Assembly: GCA_016721185.1 (NCBI GenBank)
Contig: JADKIP010000014.1
Span: 434,001 to 498,000, forward strand
Length of the DNA: 64,000 nucleotides
Direction of reading: 5' to 3'
Origin: Candidatus Dechloromonas phosphorivorans
GTDB lineage: Bacteria; Pseudomonadota; Gammaproteobacteria; Burkholderiales; Rhodocyclaceae
Under the pieces are notes generated by a model that was given only the letters and a program-made list of their open reading frames with translations, had not been told where the DNA came from and ran no database searches. Of the stretch, positions 36,122 through 44,441 are shown one piece after another (positions within the stretch are counted from its first letter, which is position 1; the number at the start of each line of letters is the position of its first letter). Both the position numbers and the translations under genes were made by a program.

Positions 36122-36900
36122 AACACATTTTGGTCAATGGGCTGCGCCTTGAATACCGCGATTTTCCGGCGGCTGTTGAAGGCTTGCCGACGCTGCTGCT
36201 ACTCCACGAAGGTCTGGGTTGCGTTGCCATGTGGCGTGATTTTCCGGCCAAACTGGCTGCGGCAACCGCTTGCCGTGTCGTTGTCTGGTCGCGTCCCGGC
36301 TATGGCGGTTCGCAGCCGTATCCCGAAGAACGCCAAAAGGGTTACATGCATCGCGAGGCGGAGGAGTCACTCCCGGCCTTGATCGCAGCACTGCATATTG
36401 AGCGCCCATTGCTGGTCGGCCACAGTGACGGCGGCAGCATAGCCTTGCTCTTCGCCGGGGCATTTCCTGAGGTTCCGCTGGGCATTGCCGTCCTGGCGCC
36501 GCACGAGTTCGTTGAGGAAGTGACGCTGGCCGGTATTCGTAGTGCCCGTTCGATCTGGGAGAGCACCGACTGGCCGACGAAGCTGGGCCGTTACCATCTG
36601 GATGCGGCGCGTGTTTTCGCGGAATGGAACGACACCTGGTTGTCCCCGCTATTTCGTGAGTGGAATATCGAGCAATACCTGCCGAAAATCCGCTGCCCGG
36701 TATTGGCGATCCAGGGCGAGGATGACGAGTACGCGACGATGCGCCAGATTGAAGTGATTGCCGAGCAGGTGCCGGGCACCGAACTGCTCAAATTGCCTAA
36801 CTGCGGCCACACGCCGCAGCGTGATCAGGAAGCGGCGGTATTGGCGGCGCTGCTGGCTTTCGTGAATCGAGCAAATCGAGCCAAGGGATCCTCACGGTAG
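36118..36900 (+). CDS. Alpha/beta hydrolase (second of a pair)
   Basis: A 260-residue alpha/beta-fold hydrolase only distantly similar to its neighbour. The oxyanion segment is LLLHEGLGCVAMWRDFP, the nucleophile elbow is VGHSDGGSIA with Ser103, the acid is probably in IQGEDDEYAT, and the His is in LPNCGHTPQRDQ. The layout resembles small esterases and meta-cleavage-type hydrolases, but the substrate is unknown. Its 3' end overlaps the convergent mtfA gene by 76 bases, an unusually long overlap. Confidence 0.88.
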   Translation: MKHILVNGLRLEYRDFPAAVEGLPTLLLLHEGLGCVAMWRDFPAKLAAATACRVVVWSRPGYGGSQPYPEERQKGYMHREAEESLPALIAALHIERPLLVGHSDGGSIALLFAGAFPEVPLGIAVLAPHEFVEEVTLAGIRSARSIWESTDWPTKLGRYHLDAARVFAEWNDTWLSPLFREWNIEQYLPKIRCPVLAIQGEDDEYATMRQIEVIAEQVPGTELLKLPNCGHTPQRDQEAAVLAALLAFVNRANRAKGSSR

Positions 36901-37616
36901 TAGCGTTTGAATAAGCCGTAGAGGGCGGGATATTCACGGTCGACCACCGTTGGCAGTTCAAAGAAGCATTCCGACAGCACGGCGAAAAATTCGGCCGGGT
37001 CAGTGCTGGCGTAAGGGTCGATGACCGTTTCTTCGCCACTGTCGATGCGCTGGCAAAAATCGTCGTAGGCGGCAAAAAATATCTCGGTCCATTCCGCTTC
37101 GACTATGCCGGAATGCAGTGCCGGAATGCCGTCTGCCTCGCCATTCAGCATGTCCAGTTTGTGGGCGAACTCATGAATGACCACGTTGTAGCCCTCACCG
37201 GCCATCTGCACGTCGCGCCAGGAGATGATTAGCGGGCCGCCTTGCCAGGCTTCACCGGAAAGGACATCGGTAAATTCATGGACGACGCCACTGTCATCTT
37301 CAATCTGCCGTGGCACCACGAATTCATTGGGATACACCACGATGCCCACCCATTCACGATAGGCCGCAAGCCCAAGATTCAGGATGGGCAGGCAACCCTG
37401 GGCGGCAATCGAAACGCAGATTTCATCGGTCAGTTGCAGCCCGCCGCCGGTACTGAATTCCTTTTCGGCAAGGAATTGTTCGACCAGTAATTTCAGGCTT
37501 TTTTTCTCGTCGACCGCAAGATGCTCGATGAAGGGCAGCGTCGCCAGGGTTTTTGCCCACAACGCATCAGAAATTGCCGTTGATCGTGAGCTGCTCAACC
37601 AGTCAAAAAGCCCCAT
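36825..37616 (-). CDS. mtfA: MtfA-type zinc peptidase
   Basis: A 263-residue metallopeptidase of the MtfA (Mlc titration factor) family. In E. coli MtfA binds and modulates the Mlc glucose repressor. The zinc motif is VVIHEFAHKLDMLNGEADG near residue 145, with the later Glu in DPAEFFAVLSECFFE. ATG 37616 is selected because it gives the typical MGLFDWL start; a much longer open frame upstream is only a shadow of the EamA gene. Its A is the last base of that gene's stop codon, so the two are tightly coupled. No Mlc homologue is in the window. Confidence 0.9.
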   Translation of the reverse strand: MGLFDWLSSSRSTAISDALWAKTLATLPFIEHLAVDEKKSLKLLVEQFLAEKEFSTGGGLQLTDEICVSIAAQGCLPILNLGLAAYREWVGIVVYPNEFVVPRQIEDDSGVVHEFTDVLSGEAWQGGPLIISWRDVQMAGEGYNVVIHEFAHKLDMLNGEADGIPALHSGIVEAEWTEIFFAAYDDFCQRIDSGEETVIDPYASTDPAEFFAVLSECFFELPTVVDREYPALYGLFKRYYREDPLARFARFTKASSAANTAAS

Positions 37617-38512
37617 TATTTTTTCATCGTCAGCCAGATACCGCTGAAGATCAGGCCGATGCCGAGGTAGTGATACCAAAGCGGGATTTCGCCGAGGAAA
37701 ATGGCCGACAACAGGGTGCCGAAAACCGGCATCAGGTGAATGAACAGGCTGGCCTTGCTGGCGCCCACTTCCGCCACCCCGCGGTTGTAGAAGATGTAAC
37801 CGAGAAAGCTCGGGAAGATACCGACGTAGGCCAGTGAGGCCAGCGAGCCGAGATAGACATTGATATGCCGGCCTTGCGCCATTTCCCAAAGATAGGCCGG
37901 GAGCAGGGCGGTGAGGCCAACGGCGGTCATTGCGGCGAGCATCAGCATCGGGTGCACGCCGCTCGGTCGCCAGGCCAGGCCGACGGTGTAGATGGCCCAG
38001 ACCAGCACGGCGAGCAGCATCCAGGCGTCGCCGAGATTGAGGTTGAGGTGGGCGAGTACATTGAGGTCGCCACGGGCGACGATGGCCAGTGCGCCGCAAA
38101 GCGAAATGATGACGCCCAGCCCTTCAAGTCGCCGCAAATGCTTACCGAGAAATGCCCAGGAAATGGCGATGGTAACGACCGGAATGAATGAGTTGAGCAG
38201 CACCGCGTTGGTCGCCGAGGTGTATTGCAGGGCGAGGTAAGCAAAGGTGTTGTAGCCGCCAACGCCGATCAGGCCAAGAATCAGCACCGGCTTCCAGCCC
38301 TTTTTCAGCAATGGCCACTGTTCTTTGAGGTGAGGCAGGGCGAGCGGTAAAACGAGGGCGAAAGCAATCGCCCAGCGCCAGAAAGCCAGTGCCATCGGTG
38401 GCACGTCGGCACGAATGCCGCGGCCGAGCACCATGTTGCCCGACCAGAAGAGGGCGGTCAGGGTGAGGAGTAAATAGGGGTTGGTCCAAAAGCGGGCGGT
38501 GTTGAAATTCAT
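37616..38512 (-). CDS. EamA/DMT-family transporter
   Basis: A 298-residue inner-membrane protein with two EamA repeats and about ten helices. Repeat one starts LLTLTALFWSGNMVLGRGI and includes MALAFWRWAIAFALVLPLAL. Repeat two begins near residue 150 (WMLLAVLVWAIYTVGLAW) and ends in HYLGIGLIFSGIWLTMKK. Such proteins export metabolites, often amino acids; the substrate cannot be inferred. It is divergent from relA with 54 bases between the starts, and one base is shared with mtfA. Confidence 0.88.
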   Translation of the reverse strand: MNFNTARFWTNPYLLLTLTALFWSGNMVLGRGIRADVPPMALAFWRWAIAFALVLPLALPHLKEQWPLLKKGWKPVLILGLIGVGGYNTFAYLALQYTSATNAVLLNSFIPVVTIAISWAFLGKHLRRLEGLGVIISLCGALAIVARGDLNVLAHLNLNLGDAWMLLAVLVWAIYTVGLAWRPSGVHPMLMLAAMTAVGLTALLPAYLWEMAQGRHINVYLGSLASLAYVGIFPSFLGYIFYNRGVAEVGASKASLFIHLMPVFGTLLSAIFLGEIPLWYHYLGIGLIFSGIWLTMKK

Positions 38513-38566
38513 GCTGCGAATTATGCCTCAGCCGCGATGCCCGGCTCACCCGGTATAATCCCGCCC

Positions 38567-40789
38567 ATGGTTTCCGTCTCTCATTCTGTTGCCGCGCAAA
38601 GCGATTTTGATCAGTTTCTAACGGTCCTTTCCGAAGGTCTGTCCGAGGTCGAAAAGTCCAGCCTTAAAAATGCCGTCGAATATGCCTGGGAGGCCTACGG
38701 CAACAAGACTTTAGGCAGCGGCGAGCGCATCTGGTCGCACGCGCTGGGCATGTCCGTGATTATTGCCGGCCTGAAAATGGACGCCGAGTCGCGCATCGCA
38801 GCGATGCTGTTTGCCATTCCGGCGCAGGATGAACATGGTATTGCCCGCATCGAGGAGCGCTTCGGCAAGCCGGCGGCGCATCTGGTCGGGGGCATTTCCC
38901 GGCTGAACAAATTGCGGCCGATTACCGAGGGTTTTGTGGCCGCCAATCTCGAGGCCGGCGAAGTTAACCCGGTCGAGGTCAAGGCGCAGGTTGAAGTGCT
39001 GCGCAAGATGCTGCTGGCGATGGTCGAGGATATTCGCGTCGTCATGTTGCGTCTGGCCAGCCGGACGCAAACGCTGCGTTTTTATGCCGCCAACCCCGGT
39101 GACCTGCGGGTACAGGTGGCGCGTGAAACGCTTGAACTTTACTCGCCGCTGGCGAATCGGCTCGGTGTCTGGGAACTCAAGTGGGAACTGGAGGATTTGT
39201 CCTTCCGTTTTATCCACCCGGATATCTATAAAAAAATTGCCAAAATGCTCGACGAGAAGCGCAGCGAGCGTGAGAACTTCATCGTCGATGCGGTGGCAAA
39301 AGTGCGGGCGGAACTGGCCGCGTCGGGTGTCGACAAGGCTGAAGTTTATGGTCGGCCGAAGCACATCTACAGCATCTGGAACAAGATGCGGAAGAAGAGC
39401 GTCGAGTTTTCCGAGGTCTACGACATTCGCGCCCTGCGCATCATTGTCGACGACCTGAAGGACTGCTACACCGCGCTGGGTATTGTTCATAACCTGTGGT
39501 CGCCGATTTCCAAGGAGTTCGATGATTACATCTCGAATCCCAAGGGCAATAACTACCGATCCCTGCACACCGCCGTGCGTTGTCCGGACGGGCGCAGTCT
39601 GGAAATCCAGATTCGCACGACGGAAATGCACAAGCACGCCGAACTGGGCGTCGCGGCGCACTGGCGTTACAAGGAAGGCAGCAAGCGGACGAGCGAGGAT
39701 GATTACGACGAGAAGATCGCCTGGTTACGCCAGTTGCTGACCTGGAAGGACGAAGTCGTCGATAGCTCCGACTGGATCAGCCATTACAAGCAGGCCGCGC
39801 TCAACGAGACGCTTTACGTCATCACGCCGCAAGGCAAGGTGGTCGATCTGCCGCAAGGTTCGACGCCGGTCGACTTCGCTTACCGCGTCCATACCGACCT
39901 CGGCCACCGTTGCCGGGGCGCCAAGGTCGATGGTCATCTGGTGCCGCTGAATACGGCGCTGGAAACCGGGCAGCAGGTTGAAATCATTACCGCCAAGATC
40001 GGCGGGCCGTCGCGTGACTGGCTGAACCCGACGCAGGGTTACATTCACACCAAGAGTGCGCGGATCAAGGTGCGTTCATGGTTCTCCAATCTGGCCCTTG
40101 AGGAAACGCTCTCTGAAGGGCGCGCGCTGATTGCCAAGGAGTTGCAGCGGGCCGGCCAGACGAGCGCGAATATCGAAGAACTGGCCCACAAACTGGGTTT
40201 CTCGCGAGCCGACGATTTATATATTGCCGCCGCTCGGGGCGAACTTAACCAGCGCTTGTTCCAGTCGGTGGCGCGGGGCGGCGACCTGCTTGCCGAAACG
40301 CTGTTGCCGGATGAAGTTCAGACCAAGCCGAGCAAGCCGGTTGCGGGAAATCAGGGCATTCTGATCGTCGGCGTCGACAATCTGCTGACCCAGTTGGCCC
40401 GTTGCTGCAAGCCGGCGCCACCGGACGAAATTCAGGGCTTTATTACGCGGGGCAAGGGGATTTCGATCCACCGCATGGATTGCCCTAATTTTGCCAACCT
40501 GATCGCGCTGCATCCCGAGCGGGTAATCGAGACGGATTGGGGGCTGCAGACGACCGGGGTGTTTGCGACCGATATCGTGGTCGATGCCCATGATCGTCAG
40601 GGCTTGCTGCGTGATATTTCCGAGATATTCACCCGGGAAAAACTCAATGTGATCGGCGTCAATACCCAGTCCAAACAGGGCAAGGCGCACATGAGTTTTA
40701 CGGTTGAAATCACCAATCTGCAGCACATGCAGCGCACGCTTTCGCTGATCCACGAAGTCGAAGGCGTCGTTGGCGTGCGTCGCGCCTGA
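38567..40789 (+). CDS. relA: (p)ppGpp synthetase RelA
   Basis: A 740-residue stringent-response enzyme that makes pppGpp on starved ribosomes. The N-terminal hydrolase domain is degenerate: where bifunctional enzymes have a catalytic HD, this protein reads MLFAIPAQDEHG near residue 85, so it is expected to be synthetase-only. The synthetase domain shows GRPKHIYSIWNKM, EVYDIRALRIIV and GNNYRSLHTAVR. It is followed by TGS (VITPQGKVVDLPQGSTPVDF) and a C-terminal ACT domain (VDAHDRQGLLRDISEIF). ATG 38567 is 7 bases after a TATAAT at 38554-38559, but no matching -35 box is seen. Confidence 0.93.
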   Translation: MVSVSHSVAAQSDFDQFLTVLSEGLSEVEKSSLKNAVEYAWEAYGNKTLGSGERIWSHALGMSVIIAGLKMDAESRIAAMLFAIPAQDEHGIARIEERFGKPAAHLVGGISRLNKLRPITEGFVAANLEAGEVNPVEVKAQVEVLRKMLLAMVEDIRVVMLRLASRTQTLRFYAANPGDLRVQVARETLELYSPLANRLGVWELKWELEDLSFRFIHPDIYKKIAKMLDEKRSERENFIVDAVAKVRAELAASGVDKAEVYGRPKHIYSIWNKMRKKSVEFSEVYDIRALRIIVDDLKDCYTALGIVHNLWSPISKEFDDYISNPKGNNYRSLHTAVRCPDGRSLEIQIRTTEMHKHAELGVAAHWRYKEGSKRTSEDDYDEKIAWLRQLLTWKDEVVDSSDWISHYKQAALNETLYVITPQGKVVDLPQGSTPVDFAYRVHTDLGHRCRGAKVDGHLVPLNTALETGQQVEIITAKIGGPSRDWLNPTQGYIHTKSARIKVRSWFSNLALEETLSEGRALIAKELQRAGQTSANIEELAHKLGFSRADDLYIAAARGELNQRLFQSVARGGDLLAETLLPDEVQTKPSKPVAGNQGILIVGVDNLLTQLARCCKPAPPDEIQGFITRGKGISIHRMDCPNFANLIALHPERVIETDWGLQTTGVFATDIVVDAHDRQGLLRDISEIFTREKLNVIGVNTQSKQGKAHMSFTVEITNLQHMQRTLSLIHEVEGVVGVRRA

Positions 40790-40803
40790 TCCCAGGAGAG
40801 GCT

Positions 40804-40983
40804 ATGAAAGGCAATTTCGCTGCTGTTGCGCTGACGGTTATCGGTGTCATCGCGCTGGCGGTCAATCTCGATCTGATCGAATTTGACCTCGTTACCTTGC
40901 TGCGCAAATGGTGGCCAATGGGCTTGATCGTTCTTGGCGTCGCCTTGTATTTCACGCCGGATGGCGAGCAGAAAAAGAGCTGA
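40804..40983 (+). CDS. 59-residue membrane protein, LiaI/LiaF-like (DUF5668 type)
   Basis: A small ORF directly after relA, starting MKGNFAAVALTVIGVIALAV and ending DGEQKKS. It has two hydrophobic segments (residues 6-20 and 38-50) with the pattern ...LLRKWWPMGLIVLGVALYF, as in LiaI-LiaF-like transmembrane domains. A good AGGAGAGG ribosome site lies 4 bases before ATG 40804, and relA's stop is 14 bases upstream, so it is probably co-transcribed with relA. The role is unknown; related domains sit in envelope-stress proteins. Confidence 0.75.
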   Translation: MKGNFAAVALTVIGVIALAVNLDLIEFDLVTLLRKWWPMGLIVLGVALYFTPDGEQKKS

Positions 40984-41044
40984 CAGCGGATTCAGGTAAT
41001 ACGCTGTGGTGATGTTGAGATTGTATTTTTAGTCGTTTTTCAGG

Positions 41045-41057
41045 GTTGACCGCAGCA
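41045..41057 (+). repeat. Intergenic copy of the 13-base word GTYGACCGCAGCA
   Basis: GTTGACCGCAGCA lies in the 189-bp gap between the small membrane protein and ppk1. The same word, with T or C at position 3, occurs at 110, 15511, 25621, 33241 and 34999 on the plus strand and at 7966 and 43375 on the minus strand. A one-mismatch copy is at 10901. The remainder of this gap shows nothing else recognisable. Confidence 0.6.
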
Positions 41058-41172
41058 GTCGGTAACTTGCCTTTGCGCCGTTGCAGCATCAGCCCGATCC
41101 TTGATGGATGGTTTGCGGCTGCGGTCAGATCCCGTTTCTGATCATCAAAAAAACGATTGTTTCGGGCCGGCT

Positions 41173-43254
41173 TTAGCTGCCGCCCAAGGTCACCATCAAT
41201 TCACCCTGCGCGTTATGCGGCTTGGCGCGGGCTGAGCGGCGACGCTGGTAGGCGCCGACGCTGCTCATTTCCCAACCTTGCTGGTTGTCGGCCAGGTAGA
41301 ACTTCAGGCCTTCAGTGATGACGCGCTTCTTGAGTTTCGGGTCAAGGATGGGGAAGGCGAGTTCGATGCGTTTGAAGAAGTTGCGCTCCATCCAGTCGGC
41401 GCTGGAGAGATAGACGTTTTCCTTGCCACCGGCGTAGAAGTACATGACGCGGTGATGTTCAAGAAAACGCCCGATGATCGAGCGGACGCGAATGTTCTCC
41501 GACAAACCGGTCACGCCCGGTCGAAGCGTACAAACGCCACGAACAATCAGGTCGATCATCACGCCCGCCTGCGAAGCTTCGTACAGGGCGTTGATGACTT
41601 CCGGCTCCACCAGGGAGTTCATCTTGGCGACAATACGCCCCTTGCCGCCGCTCCGGGCGGCATCTGCCTCGGCCTGAATGGCCGCAATAATGCTGGAATG
41701 CAGCGTGAATGGCGCCTGCCAGAGGTGTCTCAGGGTTCGCGCCTTGCCCAGGCCGGTCAGTTGTTTGAAAACTTCACTGACGTCGTGGGTGATTTCCTCA
41801 TGCGCCGTCATCAGGCCGAAGTCGGAATAGAGCCGGGCGGTACGCGGGTGGTAGTTGCCGGTGCCGAGGTGGGCGTAGCGTTTCAGGCCGCCTTCTTCGC
41901 GGCGAACGATCAGCAGCGCCTTGAGGTGTGACTTATAGCCGACGACGCCATAAACGACATGAGCACCAACTTCTTCCAGCTTGGTTGCCCAGCCGATATT
42001 GGCCTCTTCATCGAAGCGCGCCATCAGTTCGACCACAACGGTGACTTCCTTGCCATTTTGGGCGGCGCGGATCAGGGACTGCATCAGCACCGAGTCAGTG
42101 CCGGTGCGGTAAACCGTCATTTTGATCGCAACCACTTGCGGATCCTTGACTGCCTGATTCAGCAGTTCAATGACCGGGGCAAAGGACTGGTAAGGGTGAT
42201 GCAGCAGGATGTCGCTTTTGCGGATACTCTCGAAAATATTGCTGCCTTTGCCGACGGCCTTGGGGACGCCGGGGACAAAGGATGAAAATTTCATGTCCGG
42301 CCGATCAACCGAATCGGGAATCTGCATCAGGCGAACCAGATTGACCGGGCCTTGAACGCGGTAAAGGTCGGCGGGCTTGAGTTCAAATTGGGCGAGCAGG
42401 AATTCTGTCATTGCCGGCGAGCAGTTGTCGGCAACCTCCAGACGAACGGCGTTGCCGAAATTACGCTGCGGCAATTCACCCTGCAATTTGGTGCGCAGAT
42501 TGGTGACTTCTTCTTCATCCACAAAAAGGTCGGAGTTGCGGGTGGCGCGGAACTGGTAGCAGCCGAGCACCGACATGCCGGTGAATAGCTCACCGACGAA
42601 CTCGTGCAGGATGGAGGAGAGGAAGACGAAACCATAGGCGCAACCCGCCAGTTCTTCGGGGAGCTGAATGACGCGGGGCAGGACGCGCGGCGCCTGGACG
42701 ATGGCGGCGTTGGAGCTTCGTCCGAAGGCATCCTTGCCTTCCAGTTCAATGGCGAAATTGAGACTCTTGTTGAGGACGCGCGGGAAAGGGTGCGAAGGAT
42801 CGAGCCCGATTGGCGTCAATACCGGCACCATTTCGCGCATGAAATAATTGCGGATCCATTCGCGCTGGGCTTCATTCCAGGTGGAGCGGCGAAGAAACCG
42901 GATACCTTGTTCGGCGAGTGCCGGCAAGATGACGTCGTTGAGTTGCTGGTACTGCTCGGTGACGATGGCGTGGGCTTCGGCGGAAACCAGCCGGAAAGCC
43001 TCCTGGGCCGTTTTGCCATCACTCGTGATGACCAGTGAGTGGGCTTGCACCTGTTCCTTGAGACCGGCCATGCGGACCTCGAAAAACTCGTCGAGGTTGC
43101 TGGAAACGATGCAGAGAAAGCGTAGGCGCTCAAGCAGCGGCACATGATCGTCTTGGGCCTGGGCCAGGACGCGCCGGTTGAAGGCGAGCAGACCGAGTTC
43201 GCGGTTGAGATAGTTCTCGGTCGGGAAGCGGGGTTTCAGGTAGGGATGGTTCAT
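41173..43254 (-). CDS. ppk1: Polyphosphate kinase 1
   Basis: A 693-residue enzyme that polymerises the ATP gamma-phosphate into polyphosphate. It shows the N domain (FPTENYLNRELGLLAFNRRV), an H domain, and the catalytic C domains of the phospholipase-D-like fold. The autophosphorylated His is expected in VVGYKSHLKALLIVRREEGG near residue 440. A second conserved His region is RYAHLGTGNYHPRTARLYSD, and Arg/Lys contacts are in KMTVYRTGTDS. Length is normal. Its 3' side faces the 13-base word at 41045 and its 5' side the inverted copy at 43375. It is monocistronic; no ppx or phoU gene is adjacent. Confidence 0.95.
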   Translation of the reverse strand: MNHPYLKPRFPTENYLNRELGLLAFNRRVLAQAQDDHVPLLERLRFLCIVSSNLDEFFEVRMAGLKEQVQAHSLVITSDGKTAQEAFRLVSAEAHAIVTEQYQQLNDVILPALAEQGIRFLRRSTWNEAQREWIRNYFMREMVPVLTPIGLDPSHPFPRVLNKSLNFAIELEGKDAFGRSSNAAIVQAPRVLPRVIQLPEELAGCAYGFVFLSSILHEFVGELFTGMSVLGCYQFRATRNSDLFVDEEEVTNLRTKLQGELPQRNFGNAVRLEVADNCSPAMTEFLLAQFELKPADLYRVQGPVNLVRLMQIPDSVDRPDMKFSSFVPGVPKAVGKGSNIFESIRKSDILLHHPYQSFAPVIELLNQAVKDPQVVAIKMTVYRTGTDSVLMQSLIRAAQNGKEVTVVVELMARFDEEANIGWATKLEEVGAHVVYGVVGYKSHLKALLIVRREEGGLKRYAHLGTGNYHPRTARLYSDFGLMTAHEEITHDVSEVFKQLTGLGKARTLRHLWQAPFTLHSSIIAAIQAEADAARSGGKGRIVAKMNSLVEPEVINALYEASQAGVMIDLIVRGVCTLRPGVTGLSENIRVRSIIGRFLEHHRVMYFYAGGKENVYLSSADWMERNFFKRIELAFPILDPKLKKRVITEGLKFYLADNQQGWEMSSVGAYQRRRSARAKPHNAQGELMVTLGGS

Positions 43255-43374
43255 CGCGCGCGTTCCAAAGTTATGTCTGAAGTATATTCCTCAAGTCCAT
43301 CATTTTGTTGCATTAATGTTTCAATCAAATGACAGCCGAGCGCTTCTGTAAGGCCTTTTGACGAGAAAACTGAT

Positions 43375-43387
43375 TGCTGCGGTCAAC
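43375..43387 (-). repeat. Intergenic copy of the 13-base word, minus strand
   Basis: TGCTGCGGTCAAC on the plus strand is the reverse complement of GTTGACCGCAGCA. It sits in the 203-bp region between the divergent starts of ppk1 and the AcuI/YhdH gene. Confidence 0.6.
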
Positions 43388-43457
43388 CGTTAAAAAGGCC
43401 CACTTTCCAAGACACTGTTTTATAGTTTGCGTTCAGATACCTAGACGGAGAGACGAC

Positions 43458-44441
43458 ATGTTCACGGGAATATTGATCAATAAGGACGATGCCGGCTACC
43501 GTGCCGCCATTGCGGAAATCGACGAAGCGCAGTTGCCGGAGGGTGACGTTACGGTAAGCGTGGCGTGGTCCACGCTTAACTACAAGGATGGTTTGGCGAT
43601 TACCGGAAAGTCACCGGTTGTGCGCCGCTTTCCCATGGTTCCGGGGATCGATTTTGCCGGTACGGTGACGGCGAGTAGTCACCCCGAGTGGAAAGCTGGC
43701 GATCAGGTAATCCTCAATGGCTGGGGTGTTGGCGAAACCCATTGGGGCGGTCTGGCGCAAATGGCACGGGTCAAGGGTGACTGGCTGGTGCCGCTGCCCA
43801 AGGCCTTCACGGCCCGCCAGGCAATGGCGATCGGCACCGCTGGTTACACGGCCATGCTCTGCGTGCTGGCGCTGGAAAAGCATGGGATCAAGCCGGCTGA
43901 CGGTGAAATTCTGGTCACCGGGGCCAATGGCGGTGTTGGTAGCGTTGCGATCGCCCTGTTGTCGAAGTTGGGTTACACGGTCGTCGCCTCAACCGGGCGG
44001 GCCAGCGAAGAGGCCCATTTGAAAGCCCTGGGTGCCAACGCGATTATTGACCGCAATGAGCTTTCAGCTCCCGGCAAGCCGATCGGCAAGGAACGCTGGG
44101 CCGGTGTCGTTGATGCGGTTGGCAGCCACACGCTGGCCAACGCCTGTGCCACGACGAAATACCGGGGTGCCGTTGCTGCCTGCGGTTTGGCGCAGGGCAT
44201 GGATTTCCCGGCAACGGTGGCGCCCTTTATTTTGCGTGGCGTGACGCTTTATGGCATTGATAGCGTGATGGCGCCCAAAGCGGTGCGTCTGGCCGCCTGG
44301 GAGCGTCTGGCGCGCGATCTGGAAATCAGCAAGCTTGATGAAATCACGCGTGAAATCGGCTTGGCCGAAGCACTAGCCGTCGGGGCAGACCTGCTCGACG
44401 GTAAGGTGCGTGGTCGTGTCGTCGTCGACGTTAACCGATAG
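43458..44441 (+). CDS. Acrylyl-CoA reductase AcuI/YhdH family oxidoreductase
   Basis: A 327-residue zinc-independent medium-chain dehydrogenase/reductase. Characterised AcuI/YhdH enzymes reduce acryloyl-CoA to propionyl-CoA with NADPH. Family segments are WSTLNYKDGLAITGKSPVVR near residue 37, PMVPGIDFAGTV, the nucleotide-binding TGANGGVGSVAIALLSKLGY near residue 150, and GRASEEAHLKALGANAIIDR. ATG 43458 follows GGAGAG. Its end overlaps the convergent menF gene by 11 bases. Physiologically it may detoxify acrylate or similar acyl-CoAs. Confidence 0.9.
   Translation: MFTGILINKDDAGYRAAIAEIDEAQLPEGDVTVSVAWSTLNYKDGLAITGKSPVVRRFPMVPGIDFAGTVTASSHPEWKAGDQVILNGWGVGETHWGGLAQMARVKGDWLVPLPKAFTARQAMAIGTAGYTAMLCVLALEKHGIKPADGEILVTGANGGVGSVAIALLSKLGYTVVASTGRASEEAHLKALGANAIIDRNELSAPGKPIGKERWAGVVDAVGSHTLANACATTKYRGAVAACGLAQGMDFPATVAPFILRGVTLYGIDSVMAPKAVRLAAWERLARDLEISKLDEITREIGLAEALAVGADLLDGKVRGRVVVDVNR

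Noticed and set aside
37617..38099. A 5' extension of mtfA to 38099.
   Set aside because: The extra 160 codons are the antisense frame of the EamA gene and are Arg/Pro-rich; MtfA normally starts at MGLFDWL, matching ATG 37616.
38554..38559. TATAAT just ahead of relA as a promoter.
   Set aside because: It is only 7 bases before the start codon and has no -35 partner; a leaderless transcript would be needed, and nothing else supports that.
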